A stretch of 40,361 nucleotides of DNA from an uncultured Bacteroidales bacterium. GTDB taxonomy: Bacteria > Bacteroidota > Bacteroidia > Bacteroidales > F082. Positions 34,418 to 40,361 of the stretch are shown here, piece after piece. The notes beneath the pieces were generated by a model. The model saw only the letters and a program-made list of their open reading frames with translations. It had not been told where the DNA came from and made no database searches. The DNA lies in assembly GCA_905234765.1 (NCBI GenBank), contig CAJOIF010000037.1, positions 1-40,361 on the forward strand, read 5' to 3'. Positions within the stretch are counted from its first letter, which is position 1; the number at the start of each line of letters is the position of its first letter. The position numbers and the translations under genes were made by a program.

Positions 34418-35008
34418 ATGTCAAAGTTTAAGAAAACCCTTATTGTTCTGTTTGTCATGATGGGCTTGGCATCATGTGATGTAATGAACCAAGTAGCGCA
34501 AATGGCCACTTTTGCCAAGTGTAATTTTGCTTTCAACAGTGTCGACCAAATCCAGATGCTCGGCATCAACCTTCGCAAAGGCATGTCGAAGAGCGACCTT
34601 AACGCCACCCAATTGCTTTCTCTTGCCAATGCCTTGATGAGCAGAAAACTTCCAGTTAGTTTCAACGTCAATGTAAATGTCGACAACCCCAATTCCATAG
34701 CCGCATCAATGGCTAAGATGGATTACATCATCTCCCTCAATGGTAAGGAAGTTGTCAGCACAACCCTGAACAAGAGCATCAATGTACCCGCCAATGGCAG
34801 CAATGTTGTCTCCATCCCTATTACCACCGATCTTTTCCAATTGTTCAGCGGTGAATCGGCAGATGCCATCGTGAATCTCGCGTTCAAACTGGCCGGTGCC
34901 AGCAGCGAACCAGTCAATGTAGGTCTTAAAGTGAAGCCTTATATCACCGTCAATGGGCAACAACTCGCCTACCCCGATTATCTTACCATGAATAAGGTTT
35001 TGAACTGA
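34418..35008 (+). CDS. LEA type 2-like lipoprotein
   Basis: A 196-aa lipoprotein: signal peptide MSKFKKTLIVLFVMMGLASC with lipobox LASC. The body has the water-stress/LEA14 beta-sandwich pattern: VSFNVNVNVDNPNSIAASMAKMDYIISLNGKEV, then INVPANGSNVVSIPITTDLFQLF and EPVNVGLKVKPYITVNGQQL. LEA2-type lipoproteins are common in Bacteroidetes; the role is unknown. The start is the ATG at 34418, which directly opens the signal peptide; the same frame is open back into typA but in a shadow frame. It is separated from typA by a terminator and so probably has its own promoter. Confidence 0.85.
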   Translation: MSKFKKTLIVLFVMMGLASCDVMNQVAQMATFAKCNFAFNSVDQIQMLGINLRKGMSKSDLNATQLLSLANALMSRKLPVSFNVNVNVDNPNSIAASMAKMDYIISLNGKEVVSTTLNKSINVPANGSNVVSIPITTDLFQLFSGESADAIVNLAFKLAGASSEPVNVGLKVKPYITVNGQQLAYPDYLTMNKVLN

Positions 35009-35044
35009 ACTTCAACGAATTCCTATTTATAAACCATAGTTTCT

Positions 35045-35809
35045 GTGGAAAAACATTTTAGCATCGACCCAGGTAAGGGCGAAAAAATGGACGGGTGTCC
35101 TTATTCGACTTTCGAAGACGGACACGACGTGCAAGAATATATCATTCCCCCAAAGGGTTATATCTTCAAGGGTTTCAGGTTTGAACCCCTTGTCAACAAC
35201 CAGATTTACGATGGAAAACTGGTGGCACAATACGAAAAAACCACCATCCAAGAACGACTGACTTCCAATCTTTGGAAAGTCCTTATCCCAATTTTTATCG
35301 TTGCCGTTATCGCCGTCGTAGTGCTTTTGGCTGTCAGCATTTTCCGAACTCCAAAACCAACCACTCCCAAGCCTCTCAAAACTGAAGAAACCATCGTACC
35401 TTCAGATAGTATTGCAAACATTCAAACTGACACCGTAAAAGAAACCGACAGCATTATTTCAGAAAAAATAGATGCGACGGATTCTATCAATCAACAAGTT
35501 GAAAGTCAACAAATTGAGGATGATATTAAACAACAACCAACCATTGACGATCCAAATATCAAGTTCAAAAACGACTTCTGGGCACTGATTCATCAACGCA
35601 CTATTATGATGGATCCATACCATGAACTTTATGTTAACAATAAGGATAAGGTTAGCGGCGAAGAGTATGATTACCTTAGGTTCGTGGTTTTGAAAGACTA
35701 TGCCACCTTCAAGCAATGGTACATGAAATTGCATCGGATACCTGTCTCCGAACTTGAAACGATCAACACCATATCTGACCTAAAAAACAAGCTTAATAGT
35801 ATTGAATAA
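35045..35809 (+). CDS. Single-span membrane protein of unknown function
   Basis: A 254-aa protein starting at a GTG (35045). Residues 1-75 form a compact globular segment (GCPYSTFEDGHDVQEYI, FKGFRFEPLVNNQIYDGKLVAQYE), a membrane helix spans about 79-101 (VLIPIFIVAVIAVVVLLAVSIF), and a Thr/Asp/Glu/Gln-rich linker leads to a C-terminal helical domain (DFWALIHQRTIMMDPYHELY, then YLRFVVLKDYATFKQWYMKLH). I do not recognise the family. An internal ATG at 35087 is possible, but the segment before it reads as part of the domain. It follows the lipoprotein by 36 bp and precedes gcvP by 32 bp. Confidence 0.75.
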   Translation: MEKHFSIDPGKGEKMDGCPYSTFEDGHDVQEYIIPPKGYIFKGFRFEPLVNNQIYDGKLVAQYEKTTIQERLTSNLWKVLIPIFIVAVIAVVVLLAVSIFRTPKPTTPKPLKTEETIVPSDSIANIQTDTVKETDSIISEKIDATDSINQQVESQQIEDDIKQQPTIDDPNIKFKNDFWALIHQRTIMMDPYHELYVNNKDKVSGEEYDYLRFVVLKDYATFKQWYMKLHRIPVSELETINTISDLKNKLNSIE

Positions 35810-35841
35810 CAATAAATAATAATCATCAAAACGAATCGTAT

Positions 35842-38706
35842 ATGATCAGAAACAACTTCATCAAACGCCACAACGGCCCCACCGCATCGGATGCTGAAAA
35901 GATGCTCAAGGTCATCGGCGTGAAATCGCAAGAACAACTTGTCGACGAAATCATCGCTCCCGAAATCCGCCTTCCCAAGCCGCTCAATATCGACGAAGGC
36001 ATGAGCGAATACGAAGTCATCAGCCACCTCAAGGCCATCGGTGCCAAGAACAAGCAGTTCCGCACCTACATCGGCTTGGGCTACTACAACACCATCACCC
36101 CTGGCGTCATCATGCGCAACATCCTTGAGAACCCGGGTTGGTACACCTCTTATACTCCTTACCAAGCTGAGATTTCGCAAGGCCGTCTCGAGGCCCTGCT
36201 GAACTTCCAGACCGTCATCAGCGACCTCACCGCCATGCCTTTGGCCAACGCTTCATTGCTGGATGAAGGCACTGCCGCCGCTGAAGCCATGTTGATGTTC
36301 TGGCACGCCCGTAGCCGCGCTCAGGTGAAGGCTGGCGTGAAGAAGTTCTTCGTCGCCAACGACGTGTTCCCGCAGAGCATCGAAGTCATCAAGACCCGCG
36401 CCCATTTCCAGGGCATCGAGGTCGTGGTGGACGACGTCAACAAGTTCGATTGCAGTGAAGCATACTTCGGCATCCTGCTGCAGTGCCCCAACCAGTTCGG
36501 TGAGATCGTTGACAACCGCGCCAAGGTCGCCGAATGGAAAGAGAAAGGCATGCAAGTGGCCGTTGCCGCCGACCTGCTGAGCCTCACCCTCATCACGCCT
36601 CCCGGCGAATGGGGCGCTGACGTGGTCCTCGGTTCCAACCAGCGTTTTGGTCTGCCGATGGGATTCGGCGGTCCTCATGCCGGTTACTTCGCCACCACCG
36701 AGGCCTACAAACGCGAGATGCCCGGCCGTATCATCGGCATCAGTGTGGACGCCCTTGGCAACCCGGCTTTCCGTCTGGCACTGCAAACCCGTGAGCAACA
36801 CATCAAGCGCGAAAAAGCCACGTCAAACATTTGCACGGCTCAGGCTTTGCTTGCCATCATGTCAGGCTTCTACGCCTTGTATCATGGTCCCGAGGGCTTG
36901 ATTGAAATTGCACACCATATCAACTGCCTCGCCGGCAAATTGACCTCTGAACTGGCCAAGCTTGGCGTGAAGCAGCTCAACAAGCACTTCTTCGACACGC
37001 TGTTGTTCGAAATGCCTGAAGGCACTTGCACCTGCAAGGTGAAGGAAGCCGCCGAGAAACACGGCATGAACTTCCGTATCATCGACAAGCAGCACTTCGG
37101 CATCAGCCTCGACGAGACCACCGCTCGCGAAGATATCAACGAGATTGGTCAAGTCGTCGCCGAAGCCCTTGGCAAACAACACGAGGAGCTCGTCTGCGAC
37201 CCGAACTGCCAGAAGTTCAGCGGCATCCCTGCCGAGATGCAGCGTACCTCCAAGTTCATGCAGGCCCCGATGTTCTTCAAATACCGCAGCGAGACCGACA
37301 TGATGCGTTATATGAAGAAACTCGAGAACCGCGACCTCAGCCTCAACCGCTGCATGATTCCGTTGGGAAGCTGCACCATGAAGCTGAACCCCGCCACTTC
37401 GATGTACGCCCTCAGCTGGCCTGAATTCGGCAACATCCACCCCTTCGTCCCCGCCGACCAAGTGGAAGGCTACCTCGAACTCATCAACGAGATGGAGAAA
37501 GACCTCTGCGAAATCACTGGCTTCAAGGGCATGAGCTTCATGCCTAACTCGGGTGCCAGCGGCGAATATGCCGGTCTGCTCACCATCCGCCGTTACCAAG
37601 AGGCCAACGGCCAGGGTCACCGTAACATCTGCCTGATTCCCGCTTCGGCTCACGGCACCAACCCCGCCTCTGCCGCCATGGCAGGCATGCAGGTGGTGGT
37701 CGTCGCTTGCGACGAGCACGGCAACATCAACCTGGACGATGCCAAAGCCAAGGCCGAGCAATACAAGGACAATCTGGCCGCCTTCATGGTCACCTATCCT
37801 TCCACCCACGGTATCTATGAGGACGGCATCCGCACCCTCGTGAAGATCGTTCACGACAACGGTGGTCAGGTCTACATGGACGGTGCCAACATGAACGCCC
37901 AGGTCGGTCTGACCAGCCCCGGATTCATCGGTGCCGACGTCTGCCACCTCAACCTGCACAAGACCTTTGCCATCCCGCACGGCGGTGGCGGTCCTGGTGT
38001 TGGTCCTATCGGCGTGGCCGAACACCTGAAGCCCTACCTGCCTTCACACATCCTGTTCCACTGCGGTGGCGACAAGCAGGAAGGCGCCGTTTCGGCTGCC
38101 CCGTTCGGTAGCGCTCAGATCCTCACCATCACCTACTGCTACATCAAGATGCTGGGCGGTGAAGGCCTGAAGAAAGCCACTATGGGGGCCATCATGAATG
38201 CCAACTACCTGAAGGAAAGACTGAAGGACTACTACCCGATCCTGTATACCGGTAATCACGGCCATGTGGCTCATGAGATGATTCTCGACATCAACGGTAT
38301 TAATAAGACTGTTGGTGTGGCCGCCATCGACATCGCCAAGCGTTTGATGGACTTCGGTTTCCACGCTCCTACCGTGGCCTTCCCGGTGCACGAGACCTTG
38401 ATGGTGGAGCCCACCGAGAGCGAGCCTATCGCCGAGCTCGACCGCTTCGTCGAGGCTATGATCCAGATCCGCAAGGAGATTAAGGACATCGAGGACGGCA
38501 AGGCCGAGAAGGGCAACAACATCATCAGCCACGCTCCTTACACCGCCGAGATGCTGATGGCTGACAAGTGGGAATTCCCCTTCAGCCGTCAAGAGGCTGG
38601 CTTCCCGATGAAGAGCGATGTTCAGGACAAGTACTTCCCGCACGTCACCCGCATCGACGACGCTTACGGCGACAGAAACTTGGTTTGCAAGTTCAGCGCA
38701 GAATAA
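35842..38706 (+). CDS. gcvP: Glycine dehydrogenase (decarboxylating), P protein
   Basis: A 954-aa pyridoxal-phosphate enzyme of the glycine cleavage system; it decarboxylates glycine and transfers the aminomethyl group to the lipoyl H protein. It is a full-length fused form: the N-terminal half has YIGLGYYNTITPGVIMRNI, NPGWYTSYTPYQAEISQGRLE and GVPMGFGGPHAGYFA-like GLPMGFGGPHAGYF; the C-terminal half has GSCTMKLNPA, HGTNPASAAMAGM and the PLP lysine K707 in NLHKTFAIPHGGGGPG. Length equals typical bacterial gcvP. The other subunits (T, H, L) are not in the window. A strong terminator follows. Confidence 0.97.
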   Translation: MIRNNFIKRHNGPTASDAEKMLKVIGVKSQEQLVDEIIAPEIRLPKPLNIDEGMSEYEVISHLKAIGAKNKQFRTYIGLGYYNTITPGVIMRNILENPGWYTSYTPYQAEISQGRLEALLNFQTVISDLTAMPLANASLLDEGTAAAEAMLMFWHARSRAQVKAGVKKFFVANDVFPQSIEVIKTRAHFQGIEVVVDDVNKFDCSEAYFGILLQCPNQFGEIVDNRAKVAEWKEKGMQVAVAADLLSLTLITPPGEWGADVVLGSNQRFGLPMGFGGPHAGYFATTEAYKREMPGRIIGISVDALGNPAFRLALQTREQHIKREKATSNICTAQALLAIMSGFYALYHGPEGLIEIAHHINCLAGKLTSELAKLGVKQLNKHFFDTLLFEMPEGTCTCKVKEAAEKHGMNFRIIDKQHFGISLDETTAREDINEIGQVVAEALGKQHEELVCDPNCQKFSGIPAEMQRTSKFMQAPMFFKYRSETDMMRYMKKLENRDLSLNRCMIPLGSCTMKLNPATSMYALSWPEFGNIHPFVPADQVEGYLELINEMEKDLCEITGFKGMSFMPNSGASGEYAGLLTIRRYQEANGQGHRNICLIPASAHGTNPASAAMAGMQVVVVACDEHGNINLDDAKAKAEQYKDNLAAFMVTYPSTHGIYEDGIRTLVKIVHDNGGQVYMDGANMNAQVGLTSPGFIGADVCHLNLHKTFAIPHGGGGPGVGPIGVAEHLKPYLPSHILFHCGGDKQEGAVSAAPFGSAQILTITYCYIKMLGGEGLKKATMGAIMNANYLKERLKDYYPILYTGNHGHVAHEMILDINGINKTVGVAAIDIAKRLMDFGFHAPTVAFPVHETLMVEPTESEPIAELDRFVEAMIQIRKEIKDIEDGKAEKGNNIISHAPYTAEMLMADKWEFPFSRQEAGFPMKSDVQDKYFPHVTRIDDAYGDRNLVCKFSAE

Positions 38707-38729
38707 GCTGTAGGGATTTGCACAAAATT

Positions 38730-38761
38730 GTAGGGCTGCCACAATGATGTGGCAGCCCTAC
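38730..38761 (+). terminator. Terminator after gcvP, perfect 14-bp stem
   Basis: GTAGGGCTGCCACA (38730-38743) pairs perfectly with TGTGGCAGCCCTAC (38748-38761), loop ATGA, followed by TTGTTTTA. Confidence 0.9.
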
Positions 38762-38766
38762 TTGTT

Positions 38767-38913
38767 TTATATAGATTCTAACAGTCGTTCCAAATCTCCT
38801 GTCAGGAAATCTTCGACTGGAATGCCACCACTACCCACAACAAACAATAGTTGGGGCTGAGATTTCTCTTTGAACAATGACAAGCCCTTGTTGTTGATTC
38901 TACGCCAACTCTT
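38767..38913 (-). pseudogene. C-terminal relic of an AAA_14-type ATPase
   Basis: The minus strand is open for 48 codons after a TAG (38916-38914) and reads KSWRRINNKGLSLF, then QPQLLFVVGSGGIPVEDFL, then LERLLESI and TAA at 38769-38767. This resembles the C-terminus of AAA_14/DUF4143-like ATPases, especially the LLFVVGxGGIPxEDFL block. No start and no ATPase core are present. The sequence upstream on the same strand goes straight into AT-rich leader and tandem repeats, so the gene body seems to have been deleted between leader and tail. Confidence 0.5.
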
Positions 38914-38985
38914 CTATGCAACATTAAAGCAACTAAAATTTACATTTTAGAGCACAGATATTTGATATTCAGATTTTAAAGATAT

Positions 38986-39095
38986 ACAAAATTCTCAAAT
39001 CTACACTACAAAATTCTCAAATCTACACTACAAAATTCTCAAAAGTTTGTTACAAAATTCTCAAATCTCCTTTCCAAAATTCTCAAAAGTGCACA
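38986..39095. repeat. Five 22-bp tandem repeats
   Basis: Units 38986-39007 and 39008-39029 are identical (acaaaattctcaaatctacact); units at 39030, 39052 and 39074 keep CAAAATTCTCAAA and vary in the last 9 bp. The period is exactly 22 bp with no spacers. On the minus strand the core reads TTTGAGAATTTTG. They lie upstream (minus strand) of the ATPase relic. Confidence 0.9.
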
Positions 39096-39126
39096 AAAAA
39101 GGCGGCCAATTCCCTCTTGGCCGCCT
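39095..39126 (-). terminator. Terminator-like hairpin, minus strand
   Basis: TTGGCCGCCT and AGGCGGCCAA form a perfect 10-bp stem (39100-39109 with 39117-39126); on the minus strand it is followed by TTTTTT. No supported gene lies directly upstream on that strand. A near copy with the same flank is at 39484-39508. Confidence 0.75.
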
Positions 39127-39164
39127 CGCAATTATGATCCTGATTGAGGTAACCAAACTTTTGT

Positions 39165-39195
39165 TTTGTTGTTTCCATAAGAATCAGTAATTTTG
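39165..39195 (+). promoter_or_regulatory. Near-perfect promoter of the 31-aa gene
   Basis: TTTG (39165-39168), 19 bp, then TAATTTTG (39188-39195): both Bacteroidota boxes with ideal spacing. Transcription would start near 39202, 18 nt before the ATG. Confidence 0.75.
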
Positions 39196-39219
39196 CAAAC
39201 CGATTATTGAAAGAACAAC

Positions 39220-39315
39220 ATGTCTGAATTGGATATCGCATTAGAATTGGCAAAGCTGCATATTTTGAATGGAGCCGATTTTGTTCGCCAGTTGAAGAAG
39301 TTGGCGCATCTCTAA
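39220..39315 (+). CDS. Small protein, 31 aa
   Basis: The frame reads MSELDIALELAKLHILNG then ADFVRQLKKLAHL and TAA at 39313-39315. The sequence predicts one or two amphipathic helices with no membrane segment. Support comes from context: an ideal promoter 25 bp upstream and a terminator 5 bp after the stop, so the whole transcript would be about 140 nt. I do not recognise the family. It could be a small regulatory protein, the surviving start of a longer gene, or a sRNA with an incidental frame. Confidence 0.5.
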   Translation: MSELDIALELAKLHILNGADFVRQLKKLAHL

Positions 39316-39411
39316 AAAGAAAAGCCACCTTGTTGCGGGTGGCTTTATTCTTTGGAGCAGGGGCGATACGGTCTTACTCCCACGCGGCAAATACCGGATT
39401 AGTCATTTCTG
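39316..39411 (-). ncRNA. Candidate small RNA of about 95 nt
   Basis: A minus-strand promoter (39448-39418) and a strong minus-strand terminator (39346-39316) are about 65 bp apart with no reading frame of note between. The predicted RNA begins with a GTCA-GAAA-TGAC hairpin (GNRA-type loop), has a CGG/CCG stem and a GGAG/CTCC pairing, then the terminator stem. Family not recognised. Confidence 0.5.
39321..39346. terminator. Bidirectional terminator, 9-bp stem
   Basis: AAAGCCACC (39321-39329) pairs with GGTGGCTTT (39338-39346). On the minus strand the stem is followed by TCTTTTT, on the plus strand by ATTCTTT; it would end both the 31-aa gene and the opposing RNA. Confidence 0.8.
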
Positions 39412-39417
39412 ACGCTG

Positions 39418-39448
39418 CAAAGATAATACAACTTTTTCATCCCGCAAG
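39418..39448 (-). promoter_or_regulatory. Promoter of the small RNA candidate
   Basis: Minus strand CTTG (39448-39445), 19 bp, TATCTTTG (39425-39418). It belongs to a 46-bp sequence repeated almost exactly at 40171-40216. Confidence 0.65.
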
Positions 39449-39483
39449 TGTTTTCGTGAAAAATTTTCATTTACCACAAAAAA
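39438..39483. repeat. 46-bp direct repeat, copy 1
   Basis: Differs by one base from 40171-40216. It contains the -33 side of a minus-strand promoter and, at its right end, the A-run of a terminator hairpin. Similarity continues more loosely to the left (ACGCTGCAAA in both). Confidence 0.85.
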
Positions 39484-39508
39484 GGCGGCCATTTCCTTCT
39501 TGGCTGCC
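39478..39508 (-). terminator. Terminator-like hairpin, second copy
   Basis: GGCGGCCA (39484-39491) pairs with TGGCTGCC (39501-39508) with one wobble; minus-strand T-run follows. About 40 bp around it match 39095-39139, including the flank tcgcaattatga. Confidence 0.65.
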
Positions 39509-39558
39509 TCGCAATTATGATTCCTACTGATAAGCTATTACTCTGTTGAACTATTTTG

Positions 39559-39566
39559 TATTTTTG
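39559..39566 (+). promoter_or_regulatory. -7 promoter box of the 39585 gene
   Basis: TATTTTTG, perfect match to TAnnTTTG, 19 bp before the ATG. Confidence 0.5.
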
Positions 39567-39584
39567 CACCCACAATAAGAAACT

Positions 39585-40016
39585 ATGCCCGACTCCTACA
39601 ACCCCGACTGGCGATACGCCAATATGACGCAGACTGAGATTGAGAACCATGTGAAAACACGGAGTTCTGTATTGCTAACCAAACAACACATTATCCCCGA
39701 AAGCAGTGGAAAAAAGATAAAATTCCGTGTTACTGAACAGGATATAGAGCATCTTGTTTCGGATGCCTTACATAGAACTAAAGGAGTCTTGTTCATTAGT
39801 GAAATCAGCGCATTACCCCAGTATTTTGAAAAAGCGATTTATGTCAAAACAGACAAGGATACAAAGAAGAGGAAAAAGGAAGTGTGGTACTATTATTACA
39901 AACTTGTCATCGGCGACAGGGTAATGTATCTGAACATCATGGAAAACAAGGTCAGAAAAACGATAAGACTTCATTCCATCACGACCAAAATACAAACGAC
40001 CACTACTGAAAAGTAA
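39585..40016 (+). CDS. Small protein, possibly BECR-fold nuclease-like
   Basis: A 143-aa protein with no signal peptide. After a polar N-terminus (PDWRYANMTQTEIENHV) it has a helix with a His (IEHLVSDALHRTKGVLFISEI), then ALPQYFEKAIYVKTD, a charged turn and strands WYYYYKLVIGDRVMYLNIME. This order of helix followed by paired strands recalls barnase-EndoU-ColicinE5/D-RelE (BECR) domains, such as those attached to phage polyvalent proteins (LPD3-like). That is a weak resemblance; no catalytic set is certain. It has its own -7 box. As a free-standing gene it could be a toxin, but no antitoxin partner is evident. Confidence 0.65.
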   Translation: MPDSYNPDWRYANMTQTEIENHVKTRSSVLLTKQHIIPESSGKKIKFRVTEQDIEHLVSDALHRTKGVLFISEISALPQYFEKAIYVKTDKDTKKRKKEVWYYYYKLVIGDRVMYLNIMENKVRKTIRLHSITTKIQTTTTEK

Positions 40017-40038
40017 TGGCCGTTGTTAGTTAAAGGCG

Positions 40039-40138
40039 AGCGTCCTGTGGATTGGATACTTCCGGTGGTCTGCCTCAATCCTTCATTATGAAAGAGCCTA
40101 GCGTCCTGTGGGTTCGATACTCCCGGTGGTCTGCCTCA
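40039..40138. repeat. Two copies of a 39-bp direct repeat
   Basis: Copies 40039-40077 and 40100-40138 differ at three positions and are 22 bp apart. They lie just downstream of the minus-strand promoter at 40181-40151, so a minus-strand RNA would carry both. Each copy can form a small GGG/CCC hairpin in the second; no terminator follows on that strand. Confidence 0.8.
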
Positions 40139-40150
40139 TCTTTCACGCTG

Positions 40151-40181
40151 CAAAATTACAAACATTTTCCCATCCCGCAAG
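40151..40181 (-). promoter_or_regulatory. Minus-strand promoter before the 39-bp repeats
   Basis: CTTG (40181-40178), 19 bp, TAATTTTG (40158-40151). It has the same layout as the promoter at 39448-39418 and overlaps the second copy of the 46-bp repeat. Confidence 0.65.
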
Positions 40182-40216
40182 TGTTTTCGTGAAATATTTT
40201 CATTTACCACAAAAAA
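40171..40216. repeat. 46-bp direct repeat, copy 2
   Basis: One mismatch to 39438-39483. As in copy 1, its right end runs into the A-run of a minus-strand terminator hairpin. Confidence 0.85.
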
Positions 40217-40246
40217 AGCCCGATGCCTCGCAAAAAGCACCGGGCT
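40211..40246 (-). terminator. Terminator of the gene at the right edge
   Basis: AGCCCG (40217-40222) pairs with CGGGCT (40241-40246), plus TGC/GCA inside across one mismatch; on the minus strand a run of seven T follows. It lies 45 bp after the stop of the partial minus-strand gene. Confidence 0.8.
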
Positions 40247-40290
40247 GGTATCGAAACAATATGCAGATATGTTTCTATATGAGGGAACGA

Positions 40291-40361
40291 TTAATCTGCT
40301 GGGAAGACTAAACGGATAGAATTACCATTATTAGAATCTGAGTTATTATATATCTGGACTA
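40291..40361 (-). CDS. C-terminal fragment of a probable surface protein
   Basis: The minus strand is open from the window edge to TAA (40293-40291) and reads VQIYNNSDSNNGNSIRLVFPAD. The ending SNNGNSIRLVF resembles the closing strand of FISUMP/DUF1566-type extracellular repeats (pattern ...GxSVRxV), frequent in Bacteroidota surface proteins. A terminator stands at the right distance downstream, which supports a real gene end. The fragment is too short to name. Confidence 0.5.
   Translation of the reverse strand, partial: VQIYNNSDSNNGNSIRLVFPAD

Noticed and set aside
36862..38025. 387-codon open frame opposite gcvP
   Set aside because: It is the antisense shadow of a strongly conserved GC-rich gene; its composition (Val, His, Asp, Gly-rich) and lack of any family pattern show it is not real. 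The same applies to long antisense frames across the MscS, uvrA and 5788 genes.
38986..39095. CRISPR-like array
   Set aside because: Units of 22 bp follow each other directly without unique spacers, and no cas genes are present; these are simple tandem repeats.
39083..39175. Minus-strand 30-codon frame starting METTKQKFG
   Set aside because: Its C-terminal half is the terminator hairpin itself, which is repeated at 39478-39508 where no matching start exists; coding is not supported.
40039..40138. CRISPR repeat-spacer pair or tRNA
   Set aside because: The interval of 22 bp is too short for a spacer and there are only two copies. One copy contains GGGTTCGATAC, like a tRNA T-arm, but no acceptor, D or anticodon arms can be formed and the other copy breaks the match.

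Overview
The window looks like a chromosomal segment of a Bacteroidales (Bacteroidota) bacterium. Many genes are preceded by the Bacteroidota -7 box TAnnTTTG (4623, 18575, 22282, 29773, 30578, 32431, 39188, 39559), several at about 19-20 bp from a TTTG-like -33 box. Leaders are A-rich without strong Shine-Dalgarno sequences. One protein carries a type IX secretion C-terminal sorting domain, and the gene content (LTA-synthase-like sulfatase, DUF6175, DUF2971, AAA_14/DUF4143 ATPases, HelD-like helicase) fits the order. Genus cannot be fixed from sequence alone.

Layout. 1-5610: a co-oriented group with a 26-aa tail of an unknown gene, an LTA-synthase-like membrane sulfatase (metal ligands apparently lost), an SUI1/YciH factor, a YbdG-like MscS channel, an alpha/beta hydrolase and an EamA transporter. 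5623-12738: six consecutive secreted proteins of unknown role: two tandem paralogues ending in a predicted outer-membrane barrel, a small LPP20/FlgT-like protein, two DUF6175 proteins and a protein with a helical C-terminal half. A tetranucleotide repeat tract sits upstream of the first. This is the best candidate here for an undescribed system. 12797-16896 (minus): clpS-relA-cotH, tightly packed; the RSH enzyme has an intact synthetase and a destroyed hydrolase site.

16986-22240 is an AT-rich accessory stretch: a YhcG/DUF1016 remnant, a DUF2971 protein, a strongly self-complementary promoter-driven segment that looks like a 6S-like structured RNA, a membrane-anchored PsbP-like protein, a lipoprotein, a lipoprotein stub, and an AAA_14/DUF4143 ATPase broken by frameshift and headed by 33-bp tandem repeats. 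22311-25806 holds uvrA and a prolyl-tRNA editing protein around a palindromic repeat. 25803-29701 (minus) holds a membrane-anchored HelD-like helicase with a nuclease-like insert and a PIN toxin/antitoxin pair; a 17-bp palindrome occurs three times between them.

29803-38706 is housekeeping: a sirtuin, a FecCD-type permease with its ATPase, typA/bipA (with an apparent frameshift), a LEA-type lipoprotein, a bitopic membrane protein and gcvP. 38767-40361 is a mosaic of short elements: a second decayed ATPase with 22-bp tandem repeats upstream, a 31-aa gene with a near-perfect promoter, an opposing small-RNA candidate sharing its terminator, a possible BECR-fold nuclease-like gene, duplicated promoter cassettes, a 39-bp direct repeat, and the tail of another gene.

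Starts were chosen using promoters, overlaps and family length; several differ from the longest open frame and this is stated in the entry.
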